Notes: generated from the letters alone by a model not told the origin. Counted from the first letter of the stretch, positions 12,067-23,704 are shown. The stretch: 64,000 bases of DNA from Siphonodentalium dalli (GCA_032622095.1 CP136069.1:107288278-107352277), one strand, 5' to 3'. Made by a program: numbers and translations.

Positions 12067-12743
12067 GGTTCTACCATTCTTTTGTGTAGAGGAACATGAA
12101 ACATTCAATGTCAAATAAGGTAACATCAGTTTTTTTTTCAAGAAACATTTTGAGACAGCAAGGTCAATGCATTTCAATGGGTTCTGAACCAGAATAATCA
12201 CGCATCTCAAACACACAATAAATAATATTCAGTTGACCAAACAGCTAAATCTCTGCATATTCATAATCAGGGTAAACACAACAGTTCTGCCATATTTTGG
12301 GCCAGTATAATAATTCAGACTGGTATAATTAAGATCCAAGAGGCATATAATATTTTTCTGTTGTAATATTTTAGGTTCACTGGAGTAACCACTTGAATAT
12401 TAATCTTAGGCTCTCAAAAGTTGTCCAAAAATATCTGTGCCAAGCAGTGCCAAGTTTCAAAATTAATTACGCAAATGTCAAATCCAAACTCGATCAGTGT
12501 TATGAACTTTTCGACCCTTGACCTTTGGAAAATAATTGGTATGGAGACTGACAAGGTTTGCTTGTTTAGAAAAGTTGTGGCAGGAAATCGGACCAAGTGG
12601 ATTTGTTGACATGGGATGAGCCTCAAAAGAGGAGTAATGATGCTACATCAGGTCTTTACGGGGAACGTCAAGACGGTGCAAAATATATGATTTATCACAA
12701 CGTGTTTATCTCCATCAGTAATGTAATATTGTGACAATAATGA
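12067..12743. other. Intergenic, nothing recognised
   Basis: No repeat end, RNA gene or plausible exon seen. Overlapping short ORFs on both strands at 12,414-12,626 are probably chance. Confidence 0.35.
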
Positions 12744-13062
12744 AAGTGTCAATGACACTGTAGCTCAACTTGGGAAGGATTTCTTTTTTTGCTGAGCAAA
12801 GAATAGAATGATAAAGAAGGAAAGCCAAACAGTTACAGTAAAGGTCTTGTATTGTGTAGATGAAATTATTTCATTTCAAACATTTCTCCAATAAATGCAG
12901 GCTGCAGGCAGCTGGAAAAAATTGATGGAAGCTGGAAAAATATTGATGATCAGACAAGGGATGCGGCCTGTAGGGTCGCCCAAAGGAACTTGTTGACAGA
13001 CGGACGGGCGCACTGGTGGACGACTGACACCAACCCACGGCAATAGCTCAATAGCTAAAAAA
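12744..13062 (+). mobile_element. Short HINE-like family B copy
   Basis: The head palindrome GTGTCAATGACAC is followed by TGTAGCTCAACTTGGGAAGG, then the aatagaatgataaagaaggaaag block, a short unit remnant, gacagacggacgggcg and ggcaatagctcaatagctaaaaaa. Compared with the copy at 60,825 most internal units are missing and the tail hairpin is damaged. Confidence 0.7.
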
Positions 13063-13392
13063 TAACATTTTCAAATAGTAAATACATATTCCCTAATAAG
13101 ATACTTACACACTGAACTACATGGTATATTCATTTTTATTCACAACGGAGGGATCTATGAGAACCCGTAAAATTTATTATTTTGGTACGAAATAGCATAA
13201 GTACATTCTGAACGTTATATGACGTAGTGCTTGGTCACGTGCCTCTAGCTATATAATAGACTGTAGACATCTCTTTCATCGTCTTACAAGATTCGAGGGG
13301 GGGGGGGAGGAAATCCCAATTGGGAGGGACATGTGAGTTCAGTGTGTAAGTATCTTATTAGGGAAAATGTATTTTCTATTTGAAAATGTTAT
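13062..13392. mobile_element. ~330-bp foldback element with 58-bp arms
   Basis: Arms 13,062-13,120 and 13,333-13,392 are near-perfect inverted repeats (landmarks tccctaataagatacttaca and tgtaagtatcttattaggga). The spacer holds a G tract near 13,297-13,306. The inner arm sequence ACACACTGAACTAC recurs in the larger inverted repeat described next, so the two share an end module. Confidence 0.75.
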
Positions 13393-16035
13393 ATTCCCGT
13401 CAAAGATACGTTACACACTGAACTATACATGGTAGAATCAACTCATAGGAACATTTGATAGCCTCCATCTAGTAGATCAATATCAAGATTACTATGAAGT
13501 TTGGTGATGAACGCCTGAGGGAAGTGGACTGTAGGGTGTGCCAAAGGATTTAGTCATCCAAAGAGCAAAATTCAATATGGCTGCCAGCGGCCGTGTTTTA
13601 TGGCCGATTGACCCCAAAATGACTTGTTCCCATCTACATGTCAATATTAACATCAATACAAATTTCATGATGATCAGGCAAATAGTTTGACCTCTAGCCC
13701 ATGCTAATGGATTGAATTTTGAAATCCCATGTTTTTTTTGCCGAATGATCCCAAAATGACTTGTTTCCCATCAACATGTCAATGTCAACAGCCATGACAA
13801 ATTTCATAATGATCCGACCAAAGTACGATCTGTAGCCCATGCCAAAGGATTTAGTCAGGCAAAGAGTAAAATCCAAGATGGCTGCTGGCTTCCATGTTTT
13901 ATGACCAAATGACCCCAAAATGACTCAGTCCCATTTACATGTCAATGTTAACATCCATGACAAATGTCATGATGATCCGACCAAAGTTACGACCTGTAGC
14001 CTGTGTCAAAGGATTTAGTCACACAAAGAGTAAAATCCAAGATGGCTGCCAGCAGCCATGTTTTATGGCTGAAATGACCTCAACATGACTTGCTCCCATC
14101 TACATGTCAAAATTAACTTGCACGACAAATTTCATGATGATCAGATGAACACTCCGGTCTGCAGCCAGTGCTAATGGATTGAATTTTTAAATTCAAGATG
14201 GCCACTGGCGGCCATGTTTTTTTGCCGAAAGACCCTAAAATGACTCATTCCCATATACATGTCAATGCCCATGACAAATTTCATAATGATCCAACATGAA
14301 AGTGTCAATGACACTGTAGCTCAACTTGGAAAGAGAATAATTTCATGTGTTACAGTCAATGGAGTGATTAGGAATGCAGAAAATACTAGTAGAAAGGTCT
14401 AAGTAATACTAGATTATCAACATGAAGAGATATATATAAAGTAAAATCAAAGATGGTTGCTGACGGCTATGTTTTCCAATGAAATTCAAAAACATTTGAT
14501 AGCTTCCATCTAGTTGATCAATATCAAGATTAATATGAAGTTTGGTGATGATAGGATGAGGGAAGTGGACTGCATGGTGTGCCAAATGATTTAGTCATGC
14601 AAAGAGTAAAATCCAAGATGGCTGCCAGCGGACATGTTTTATGACTGAATGACCCCAAAATGACTCGTTCCCATCTGCATTTCAATGTTAGCAGCCATGA
14701 CAAATTTCATGATAATCCGACCAAAGTACGACCTGTAGCCCGTACCAAAGAATTTAGTCATGCAAAGAGTAAAATCCAAGATGGCTGCCAGCTGCCATGT
14801 TTTAGTGCCGAATGACCCCAAAATGACTTGTTCCCATCTACATGTCAATATTAACATTCATGACAAATTTCATGATGATCCGACCAAAGGTACGACCTGC
14901 AGCCCGATTTAGTCATGCAAAGAGTAAAATCCAAGATGGCTGCTGGACGAATGACCCCAAAATGACTCGTTCCCATCTACATGTCAATATTAACTTCCAC
15001 AACAAATTTCATGATGATCAGAAGAACACTCCTGCCTGTAGTCTGTGCCAATAGATTGAATTTTGAAATCCAAGATGGCCATTGGCAGCCATGATTTTTT
15101 GCCGAATGACCCCAAAATGACTCGTTCCCATCTACATATCAATGTCAACATTTCATAATGATCCGACCAAAAGTAGGACCTGTAGCCTGTGCCAAAGGAT
15201 TAAGTCATGCAAAGAACAAAATCCAAGATGGCTGCTGGCGGCCATGTTTTAAGGCCGATTGACCCTAAAATGACTCGTTCCAATCTACATGTCAATGTTT
15301 ATAACGTCACGACAGATTACATGATGATCATGTTGCCATGGCAGCCATGTTTTTTTGCTGAATGACCTCAAAATGACTCGTTCCCATCTACATGTCAATG
15401 TCAACAGCAATGACAAATTTCATAATGATCAAACCAAAGGTACGACCTGTAGCCCGTGCCAAAGGATTTAGTCATGCAAAGAGTAAAATCCAAGATGGCT
15501 GCCAGCGGCCATGTTTTTTTGCCGAATGATCCCAAAACGACTCGTTCCCATCTACAATGTCATTGTTAACATCCATGACAAATTTCATGATGATCAGACG
15601 AACAGTACAACCTATAGCCCGTGCTAATGGATTGAATTTTGAAATCAAAGATGGCCACTGGCAGCCATGTTTTTTGTCCGAATGACCCCAAAATGACTCG
15701 TTCCCATCTATATTCCAATTTCAACAGCCATGACAAATTTCATGATGATCAGTTTAAAGGTACGACGATCCGACAAATAGTACGACCTGTAGCCCGTGCT
15801 AATGGATTGAATTTTGAAATCCAAGATGGCTGCTAGCAGCCATGTTTTTTTTTCGAATGACCCCAAAATTTCATAATGATCCGACCAAAGGTACGACCTG
15901 TAGCCTGTATTGTTGACGAATCACGCACACACGGACGACAAAGCGATGGCAATAGCTCAAACTTTACAAAGTAAAGTTGAGCTAAAAATGAATATACCAT
16001 GTAGTTCAGTGTGTAATGTATCTTTGACGGGAATA
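13392..16035. repeat. 2.6-kb inverted-repeat block enclosing family B arrays
   Basis: Arms 13,392-13,433 and about 15,994-16,035 are inverted (tattcccgtcaaagatac on the left, gtatctttgacgggaata on the right, then ACACACTGAACTA with ATGGTA). Between them lie about a dozen diverged family B units of about 150-190 bp. Each has an aagatggctgcc-type start, GGCCATGTTTT, then ACCCCAAAATGACTCGTTCC and TTTCATGATGATC. The stretch 13,440-14,296 has no head; a full family B head begins at 14,297. Confidence 0.7.
14297..15990 (+). mobile_element. HINE-like family B element, long copy
   Basis: Head palindrome GTGTCAATGACAC and TAGCTCAACTTGG at 14,303-14,330; tandem units from about 14,450 to 15,910; ACACGGACGACAAAGCGATG at the microsatellite position; then the tail GCTCAAACTTTACAAAGTAAAGTTGAGCTAAAAA in two halves. 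The tail is a hairpin (ACTTTAC-AAA-GTAAAGT), and its 3' arm AAGTTGAGCTA is complementary to TAGCTCAACTT in the head. The units look protein-like in one frame (IQDGCWRPCF-like) because CAAGATGGCTGC recurs, but stops interrupt them. Confidence 0.8.
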
Positions 16036-17126
16036 CAAAGAATTATGGATCAGACTGATGTGTGAAATTACAAAGTTTCCCAATGGCAACTAGTTTTAAT
16101 GATGGATTGCCCTCTGACTGACAACATTACACTGTTCAATCAAAAGAGAATTAGGTCAGCATTATTCTGGTTAAGAACTAGGCACGTGCAACAGACATAA
16201 ATCAACAACATTGCCACACTAACAGATCTCGAGCTAAAGATTGCTTAAATGAACTAGATTACTGGTCATGGTTGTCACTTTGTAACATTTCCATTCATTC
16301 TAAATCAAAGGCCAGGTGCCACTGTTTTGTCTTTCCCAAAACTGTTTTATTTTTAATTAAAACATGCACGGGTTCACATAATTCAGGCAGGCGTAAAAAA
16401 TTTAAAGTTGCGTGGAACCTCCAGCGCTAGGTTTTCAGATATGCTTGATGTTTGTGGTGTCCTGAGTACCCAGCTTACAACAAATTGTTAGAACACTAGA
16501 ATTATAAGCTTTGGCTGTCATTTCATAAATTTATAATAGACTGGAGAGACTTGGAGCCAATGGTCCTTTAAAGCTAACTAAGATATTTTAAGTAACAGTA
16601 TACATTCTGATTAATTAATTCTCAGTAAGGCCAGACCAACTTAATAGCGTGAATGACAAAACCATAGATAACAACGCCAAAAAATTGGAAGAAAAAAAAG
16701 TTTGTGAAGTTGTTCCGCCTTTATATAATATTTTGCAGAATTCACTAATGGTCGGCCCGTTTTGTCGAGATATATTTTATACTGTGCAAATACACCAGAA
16801 ATAGACGTCTGCCAAACAAAATGTTTTCACAGCATGGCATCAAATAATTAGAGGATATTATTACCGATATCTGCCTGAGGTAACCTCATAGCAGCCTGAG
16901 ACTGAAGGCTGATATGAAGTTACTGAGGGCTGATATCAAACCAACTAAGTATAAATATCCTATTTATTATTTAGATTGCCTCTTAATAACTGACAACTCT
17001 TTCAAATGAGTGACATCACAAAAAACGATAACTACACATTATTTAGCAGTGAGTTGATTTATGGCTAAATATGATATCACTAGCTTTAATAATTTGAATA
17101 GATTAATACAGTGCAGAATGTTGAAT
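16036..17126. other. Intergenic downstream of UBR5, no gene seen
   Basis: AT-rich and without recognised repeats. It lies beyond the likely UBR5 polyadenylation zone. Confidence 0.35.
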
Positions 17127-17292
17127 CAAATAGTACGAAAGTTTAGATTGGAAAACCTCTAACTCGCCATCAAACAGAAATGTTCTATTTCGACGAATCA
17201 GAGCACATGCGACAATCTTTGTTGCTATTGTGCTCTGATTCAAAATAGAACATTGCTGTTTTTATGGCGAGTTAAAACGTTTGTACTATTTG
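17127..17292. mobile_element. 166-bp imperfect palindrome (foldback/MITE)
   Basis: The two halves are inverted copies: CAAATAGTAC near 17,127, TAACTCGCCAT, ATGTTCTATTT and AATCAGAGCACA on the left mirror TGTGCTCTGATT, AATAGAACATT, ATGGCGAGTTA and GTACTATTTG on the right, centred near 17,215. The left arm carries a ~10-bp extra stretch. A transcript of either strand would fold into a long hairpin. Confidence 0.75.
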
Positions 17293-18040
17293 TCCATATA
17301 ATATATGAGGTAGTTAATACTTGTGCGTAACCGTTCACCCTCAATCCCTCAGTGTTATGCATAGCTTATAGAACAGATTATACTCCCACTTCAAGCCGTA
17401 TTGATAGGTATAGTCTATCAATTCATGATGGGAGAAGTTAAGTTTTACCATTCTAAACCTCCCTTATATCTATTGGCAGACATGGACACCTACATGTGTG
17501 TTTATTATTCTGTTAAATGTTGTTACTATGACATTCAAATATAAAGTTATGTTCTGTAACTCTGCCCATGAAAATTCACACAATCAGATGCAAAAAACAT
17601 TTTACCCCCCCCCGCATTTACAGATTTTCATTCTCCATGTTCGTGTTCTTAATTCATGTTATTAAATTGGTCTGGCCTAACACTGAGTTGAATATTGCCA
17701 AAATATAATTGTATAATTCTATTCTTTGAAGTCTTAATGTAAAACATTTGAAGATTTCAACACTTATTAGGATGAAATTTTAACAAAACCTCTAAGGTAT
17801 GGTAATAAATGGGTATTGAAATATCAGTGATGATGATAATTGTATCTGTAAGTGACATAAGTATAATCTGTATGACAGTAGAGTATATCACAGATAACAA
17901 GATAGCTAATTTATGGAATGTAATGCAATCCAGAGCAGTTCTTGTCTTTTATCATCAATTATGAATGAAATCCTAGGAATAGGCGAATCCTCACAGGAAA
18001 TGTCTTTATGTGTTTGAGGTTTTCATCAAATGTAACAAGA
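17293..18040 (-). other. Probable 3' UTR of the UBR5-like gene
   Basis: This is the sequence immediately after the UBR5 stop codon on the minus strand. A minus-strand AATAAA is visible at 17,501-17,506 (plus-strand tttatt), about 540 bp past the stop, and is a candidate polyadenylation signal. Only transcript data could fix the true end. Confidence 0.4.
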
Positions 18041-18253
18041 TCAAACAAACCCAAAAGCCTTTGTTTTTATTGCAAGTAATAGTTTCATCCTCAGAATCAT
18101 TTTTGAGGAGTAGAGTGGTATATAGAGCCGTGATATACACGTGTTGGCAGTTGGAAGGTGCTCATCATCAGCAGGTCGAATGGTAATGCTTGGCATTGGC
18201 TGAAAACCTTCTTCACTGGCTGGTAGGGCTGGGCTAGATGTCCAGAAGTAAAC
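18041..18253 (-). CDS. UBR5: UBR5-like HECT E3 ubiquitin ligase, last coding exon
   Basis: Terminal exon of 70 codons plus TGA. A clean acceptor (cttttattaacag|GTT) opens in phase 0, matching the phase-0 end of the exon at 45,962. It encodes the HECT C-lobe end: [16 protein letters not shown], then [35 protein letters not shown] and a C-terminal KTKAFGFV. The catalytic, thioester-forming cysteine is the C of ANTC (codon 18,137-18,139), 31 residues from the end, the same distance as Cys2768 from residue 2799 in human UBR5. UBR5 is an N-degron-binding ligase acting in nucleus and cytoplasm. ADDEH and KAFGFV differ mildly from vertebrate forms as I recall them; there are no stops or frameshifts. 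Other HECT ligases have an FxTGS-type motif in place of YFWTSSP, so the subfamily call is strong. Confidence 0.97.
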   Translation of the reverse strand, partial: VYFWTSSPALPASEEGFQPMPSITIRPADDEHLPTANTCISRLYIPLYSSKMILRMKLLLAIKTKAFGFV

Positions 18254-18614
18254 CTGTTAATAAAAGAATAAATTGTCATATATCCGCACAGATCAACTTC
18301 ATTCTGACCTAGAGTCTAAACTTTATGGGGCTCATTTCAGATGAGTTTTACAATATTATAACATACAGCTGCGCTCTAATTACTCAATTCTGTAGCAAAG
18401 GTATAATCTGGGTAATAATGCTGTCATACAATTGGTCCATTGAGGTCAGCAGACATTACCATGAAGGCTGGCAGTTCACATGCAGTACAAGCAGTATTAT
18501 GACAGCAGTAGTATTGAATTTACCATGTCAATTTATATGCCATCGACATCGTATTTCGATTGATCTATGTATGAGTGTATACATGTATCAGTAAACAAAC
18601 AACATACTGTATAA

Positions 18615-20768
18615 TAACGAGAGGCCGATCACGATCGGCAGATGTTTAACCCATACCTTGGCGATAGCGATCTTTTTATGAGTGCAAGAATTTCAACAAT
18701 TCACAGAGTACTATTATTTATTAGTTTCATAGTGGAATCAGACATATTGAGCAACTTGCTCATTTAAACACAATAGGAACATGGATATGACATTCGATTT
18801 CAACCTATTCGGTCACTCCAACAGAGATACATGTATGTGTGATAGATTGATAAAGATAATTATAACCCAAACACAGTCAGACAGATGCACCATAGCTGTT
18901 AAAGATATAATAGTTACAATATTAACATCATAATAACTCTATTTATTTACTTCTTACAATGGAACCCGAGTCATAACAGATTATGTTGTTGTGTTAGCTG
19001 CATAGTAAAAGTTATGGGATGATTGAGATTAGAGACCAACAAACACCTGAACATCTATATAAGTGAGGGGTGTATAGACCTTGATATTAAATATGATTGA
19101 TAATGGTTGGATATAAAATATTTTAATACAGAATTATCAGATAACTAAAGGAGAGATATGAGAAGGGTGAAATTGAAAATATTAGAGTCATAACATTGGA
19201 TCGCGTACAGTATACATGTACCTATGGTTAATTTTATTCTAAGCTGATCATTGGAAAGATACAATGTCTGTAACAGCAGAAATATTATTAAATATTGGGT
19301 TAATATTCTCAAAACCATTCAATCAATACCAAAATCTATACACGTGAAGAATGTGTCACAATCAACCTGAATGAGATTATAAAAGTGATTGGGTGAAAAA
19401 TATTTGACCAATAAGTCAGCTTCAAGAATACCAGAACCATTATTATTATCCTGCAGCCCAAATGCAATAGAGGGAATTTCAAAATAAGATATATCCTCAA
19501 ATGATGAATATTCAATTGGTGGCTTATAATTAATAGAAATTCTTAGTGAACCTGGCCCAAGGCGAAAGAGATAATTTAAAATCTGCCTATCAGATATGAT
19601 GTGTCTATGGAATAGGTTAATTTTAATCCTGAAATACATGCAAGTGAAAAGTGGATCACGATCAACCTGGACATAGAATAGGAGAATGAACATATGATGT
19701 GTGGAGAGTGTTAATCATTTTCAATGACATCATATGATGGAACTAATGTGTGGATAATTTTTTTTCTCAAAATAAGACAACAGTGTCTCTGTAAACAACA
19801 ATTCTCTAAACAGCCATGCTCCAGAACATCCTTCACATGGACAATGGACTATTTGTATTAATGCCATGAACATGTTTCAACAGGTTGGGTTAAATTACTA
19901 TTGCACACAAACTGGAGTAAAGTATCATCAATCACTTAAATTTGACAGCTCTGGGAGCAGCAGTGGTTTAGCAAAGAGTATCCAGTGTCATTTTCCAATA
20001 AAGCAGATTACTGTGTAAAGTTGTTTGTCTTAAATTCTCACAGGGCATAAACAATAGGTAGTAAATTACTTGAATTATAAAGGGTCATAACTCTGTTAAA
20101 ATATATCGGATCAAACCCAAATTTGAACTTGATCTGTATTTCGGGGTGAGGACCACATGTACCAAATTTGGTGTAGATCAGATGAAAAATGTTTTGAGTC
20201 ATAGCAGCTTGCGTGAGTTCTAAGTAAACATAAGTTTGAAAAGGGTTAATTAAACGATACCAAAAAGCATACAGATAAAGAACGTGCTAAGAAAAACCTA
20301 GGTAAGAAATATGAGGCATATCAGAAGAAAAACGTTTGACTTAGATGCATCAGATAGCATTTGTGTGCAGGGTTAATTATTTTCTAAACCGATCAACCGA
20401 TCGATACCAAAAACTATACAGGTGAGGGGTGTGTCATTATAAACCTACATATCAAATATGAAAACAATCGGACAAAAAATACTTTGGTTACAGCATCGGA
20501 TAGCTCATGCCTATGTGCGGATGCAAAGTGTTAATAATTTCTAAACCGATCAACCGATCGATACCAAAAATTATACAGGTGAGGAGTGTGTCATCATAAA
20601 CATGCACATAAAATTTTAACAAGATCCGATAAAAAATATTCAAGTAAATGAATCGGATAGCAAGTGTCTACGGACAGACGGACAGACAGACGGACGGACG
20701 AACGACGGATGGTTGATCCGGACGTCGGCATTATGTGCACCATACATGGTATGGGTACACATAAAAAC
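18615..20768 (+). mobile_element. HINE-like family C element, probable full length
   Basis: The head palindrome GCCGATCACGATCGGC at about 18,623 is followed by ATGTTTAACCCATACC. That sequence is the near-complement of the tail GGTATGGGTACACAT (20,745-20,763) and of the better preserved tail GGTATGGGTAAACAT at 9,345 and 45,765. Internal tandem units are clearest at 20,230-20,650 (gatcaaccgatcgataccaa, then acaggtgagg). GGACAGACGGACAGACAGAC follows at about 20,672, then the hairpin and ATAAAAAC. The stretch 18,680-18,890 may contain an unrelated insertion. Open frames inside, including a 124-codon one at 19,319-19,693, translate repeat units. Confidence 0.65.
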
Positions 20769-21360
20769 GAAGGTGACTTCCATTCCTTATTCCAAAATAT
20801 TTATAGTGTTGTAGGGTGCCCCCCCCCCCCCCCCCCCCCCTCCCCATATTTGTTTTGGGCTTTTCGTAGTGCAGTACAAAACTTTTGTCTGAAGCGTAAC
20901 GTATGAGTAAAACTGAGTCGTTGTTCATTGTCGATCACATGCTAAAGGCAGGTGATTGTCGATCACATGCTACAGGCAGATGATTAGTGTTAATGAGTGT
21001 AAGCCGTGGTTGGGATAATGTTCTGGGTCACTTTCTGGATCACTTTAGCCGGTTTGGTCTCGCAAGATGCACATATCAAATTTAAATTTAAATAAAAGGT
21101 CTGCCGACCAGTGTCCCCGAAAACGTGGCAAGTCGGTGCCGCGAAAATTATCAATATATGTTCATTCATTTATATTTGTATTAAGTTATGCACACTTATT
21201 TAAGAAAACAATCCCCCGTTGTTTGAAAAATACGAGTGTTTACGACTGTGGTTGGCTGGGTGATGGCACTGATGCCTCACTTCATTAGCTATTTTGATGG
21301 ATCCAGTGATTTGTGAGAAAGCGTGTGACGTCACTCTGTAGCTTTGGGAATTCCGACATT
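20769..21360. other. Upstream region of the candidate exon; poly-C and 28-bp duplication
   Basis: A C tract lies at about 20,820-20,840. Two 28-bp tandem copies beginning attgtcgatcacatgct are at 20,927-20,954 and 20,955-20,982. The sequence 21,080-21,360 is less AT-rich and contains several CpGs; it would be the promoter/5' UTR if 21,361 is a real start. No TATA box stands out near the start. Confidence 0.45.
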
Positions 21361-21557
21361 ATGGCGGACAAAAACAATTTGGCAATCTCTGAGTCTGACA
21401 ATTCTTCCTCGTCTGATTCGTCAGCAGAAGACACTTTAGATTTGACAATGGGAGTGTACATGCACGAGCCGGAATTACCAGAAAATCAGCATGGTGTGAG
21501 ACCAACAAACGATCCAGACCTTGAATGGCGAAGAGATGAACATCGCGTCCGAGAATG
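21361..21557 (+). CDS. Candidate first coding exon, P2X7-like cytoplasmic-domain protein
   Basis: ATG at 21,361 in fair context (gacattATGG) opens 65 codons: MADKNNLAISESDNSSSSDS, then an acidic/serine-rich run, GVYMHEPELPENQ, and a charged end DLEWRRDEHRVRE. It runs to a good donor (GAATG|gtgagt), leaving a split codon TG|N. Acidic/Ser-rich starts with a Y-x-EPE motif, then a W just before a cysteine-rich segment, are familiar from invertebrate proteins annotated P2X purinoceptor 7-like. A split TGN codon fits Trp or Cys at that point. That resemblance is from memory and rests on short motifs. An upstream in-frame ATG at 21,313 is less likely because its extra residues look unconstrained. 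I could not find the next exon. It would be antisense within the large UBR5 intron. Confidence 0.42.
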
Positions 21558-21956
21558 GTGAGTGTCTATTAAAAATGTCGCGGTCACTGGCAAAACATGT
21601 GAATATAAAATTGAAGTAAATACTAGCGAATTAAAACCCCTTTAATCGAGCGGACGTGTGTAATAATCATAATGCATACTCGATACATCGAAATATGATA
21701 TATAATTAAAGGAAAAGTTGTGTATCTGCCGAAATGTTAGTCTAAAATTAATGTAAATTTTTTTACTAAAAATGTCAATTTTGAAATTCTGGACTCGACC
21801 ACTGCCAGTTCATGACTGCTCACGGATTGACATTGGATTCAGCTATCAGTATCAGTACTATCACAATCAGATAAATAATAATTTGCACAAAATGAGCTAA
21901 CTCTTGATTTGTGACATTCTCAATACATTTGTCCAAGAAAAAGTGTCTTGAAATTT

Positions 21957-22170
21957 CAACATGTTAATTGTTATCTCGACATACCTGTACACATCTTGAG
22001 ATCCCGACATGCACATCTCAAGATCTGAACATATTACTAGTATCTCGCGATATTATCTTGAGATCTCAACATATTTTCTTGAGATCTTGCCGTATGATCT
22101 CAAGAAAATATGTTAATATCTCAAGATGCTTTTCTCGAAATCTCAAGATAATATCTCGGTGGAGATATTT
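21957..22170. repeat. Palindromic ATCTCAAGATA satellite
   Basis: More than ten short variants of tctcgacat, atctcaagat and cttgagatct alternate over about 210 bp, so the block is self-complementary at many offsets. It produces a spurious 142-codon minus-strand frame (22,066-22,494) that reads through it. Confidence 0.75.
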
Positions 22171-22811
22171 TCTATAACAGTATATGGTACATTGTATATC
22201 ATTTTGAAGACAGATAATCTTGGTCCAAGTGAGATGATTAATCATATTCATAGGTTCACGTGACTGCCTGGGTTCTATACGTGTACATGTAGTATGTCTT
22301 TTGAATGAAAATCTGTTATAGAAGAGCAACAAGCGGGATCTCAGATTCTCGGTCCAAAACAGCATCAACCCAACCAATTTCCCAAGCTGTTGTGGACTGA
22401 GAAGACTTGGTCTATACATGCCAATGTATGCTATTTCTGAAGCATACAATATTGTAGCTACCGAGGGATGATCATTGCAGGCCTTAAAATCCATAAAATT
22501 TTGCTAGAATCAAAATATAGCATTTTACAGTGAACAGCTGCTTTTACGAGAATCAAGCTAAGAATCATGATTCTGTTTCTCGTCAAGATTTTAAGCCCTG
22601 CCTTGATTGTATCAAATTGAAATTTTGTTTTAGTTACTTTATTACTTTATCCCTTCTGTTCAGTTTCTATGTCCCCTAATTTGCAGAAGACAAGGGGTAT
22701 AAGGCATTCTTTAGGTCCGTCCGCCGCCCCGCCCGCCAACCGTCCCTCGTCAAACCATAAGTCGAGTTTTTGAAAAACTCGACTAATAAAATGCATAATT
22801 GAGGTGCTCGA
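22171..22811. other. Spacer with a GTCC-rich tract and perfect hairpin
   Basis: At 22,711-22,750 there is a gtccgtccgccgcccc tract. At 22,760-22,784 follows a hairpin AGTCGAGTTTTT-ga-AAAACTCGACT and then AATAAAA. This resembles the microsatellite-hairpin-A-rich tail of the HINE-like families with different sequence, possibly a fifth family or its decayed tail. The rest is unrecognised. Confidence 0.5.
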
Positions 22812-23704
22812 TGGATTGTTAACATCCATGAAAAATTTCATGATGATCTGGCCCGTGCTAAAGGATTTAGTCATGCAAAGAGTAAAATCTAAGATGGCCG
22901 CCAGCGGCCATGTTTTTTGGCCGAATGACCCCAAAATTAATATTTCCCATCTACATGTCAATATTAACATCCATTACAAATTTCATGATGATCAGACGAA
23001 CAGTACGACCTGTAGGCCGTGCTAATGAATTGAATTTTGAAATCAAAGATGGCCGCTGGCGGCCATGCTTTTTGGCCGAATGACCCCAAAATTACTCGTT
23101 CCCATCTACATGTCAATTTCAACAGCCATGACAAATTTTATGATGATCAGACTAAAGGTACGACCTGTAGCCCGTGCTAAAGGATTTAGTCATACAAAGA
23201 GTAAAATCCAAGATGGCTGCTGACGGCCATGTTTTTCGGCCGAATGACCCCAAAATGACTCGTTCCCGTCTACATGTCATTGTTAACATCCATGACAAAT
23301 TTTATAATGATCAGACTAAAGGTACGACATGTAGACCGTGCTAAAGAATTTAGTCATACAAAGAGTAAAATCTAAGATGGCTGCCGGCGGCCATGTTTTT
23401 TGGCCAAATGACCCCAAAATTACATGTCAATATTAACATCCATGACAAATTTCATGACAATAAGATGAACAGTATGGCCTGTAGCCCGTGCTAATGGATT
23501 GAATTTTTAAATTCAAGATGGCCACTGGTGGCCATGTTTTTCTTCCGAATGACCCCAAAATGACTCGTTCCCATCTACATGTCAATGTCAACATCCATGA
23601 CAAATTTCATAATAATCGGACCAAAGGTACCAACTGTAGCCCGTGCTAAAGGAAATTGTTGACGAATCACGCACGCACGATGGATACCAAAGTTGAGCTA
23701 AAAA
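22812..23704 (+). repeat. HINE-like family B array with tail, headless
   Basis: Five to six units with aagatggccgcc, GGCCATGTTTTTTGGCCGAA, ATGACAAATTTCATGATGATC and acgacctgtagcccgtg, then ttgttgacgaatcacgcacg and a shortened tail AAAGTTGAGCTAAAAATG. The hairpin's 5' arm is deleted. Units here are more alike than those at 13,440-15,900. Confidence 0.75.

Noticed and set aside
13440-15900. Protein-like recurring IQDGCW / MTRSHLHVN translations
   Set aside because: Caused by tandem family B units; frames are broken by stops in each unit and match no protein family I know.
19319-19693. 124-codon minus-strand frame
   Set aside because: Lies within family C repeat units and shows repeated segments rather than a protein domain.
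20731-20928. Poly-Gly/poly-Pro frames at C/G tracts (also 59,519-59,803 and 37,276-37,458)
   Set aside because: The homopolymer tracts are microsatellites; the frames are accidental.
22066-22494. 142-codon minus-strand frame, one of the longest in the window
   Set aside because: Its second half is the ATCTCAAGATA satellite and the first half has no motif or splice context.
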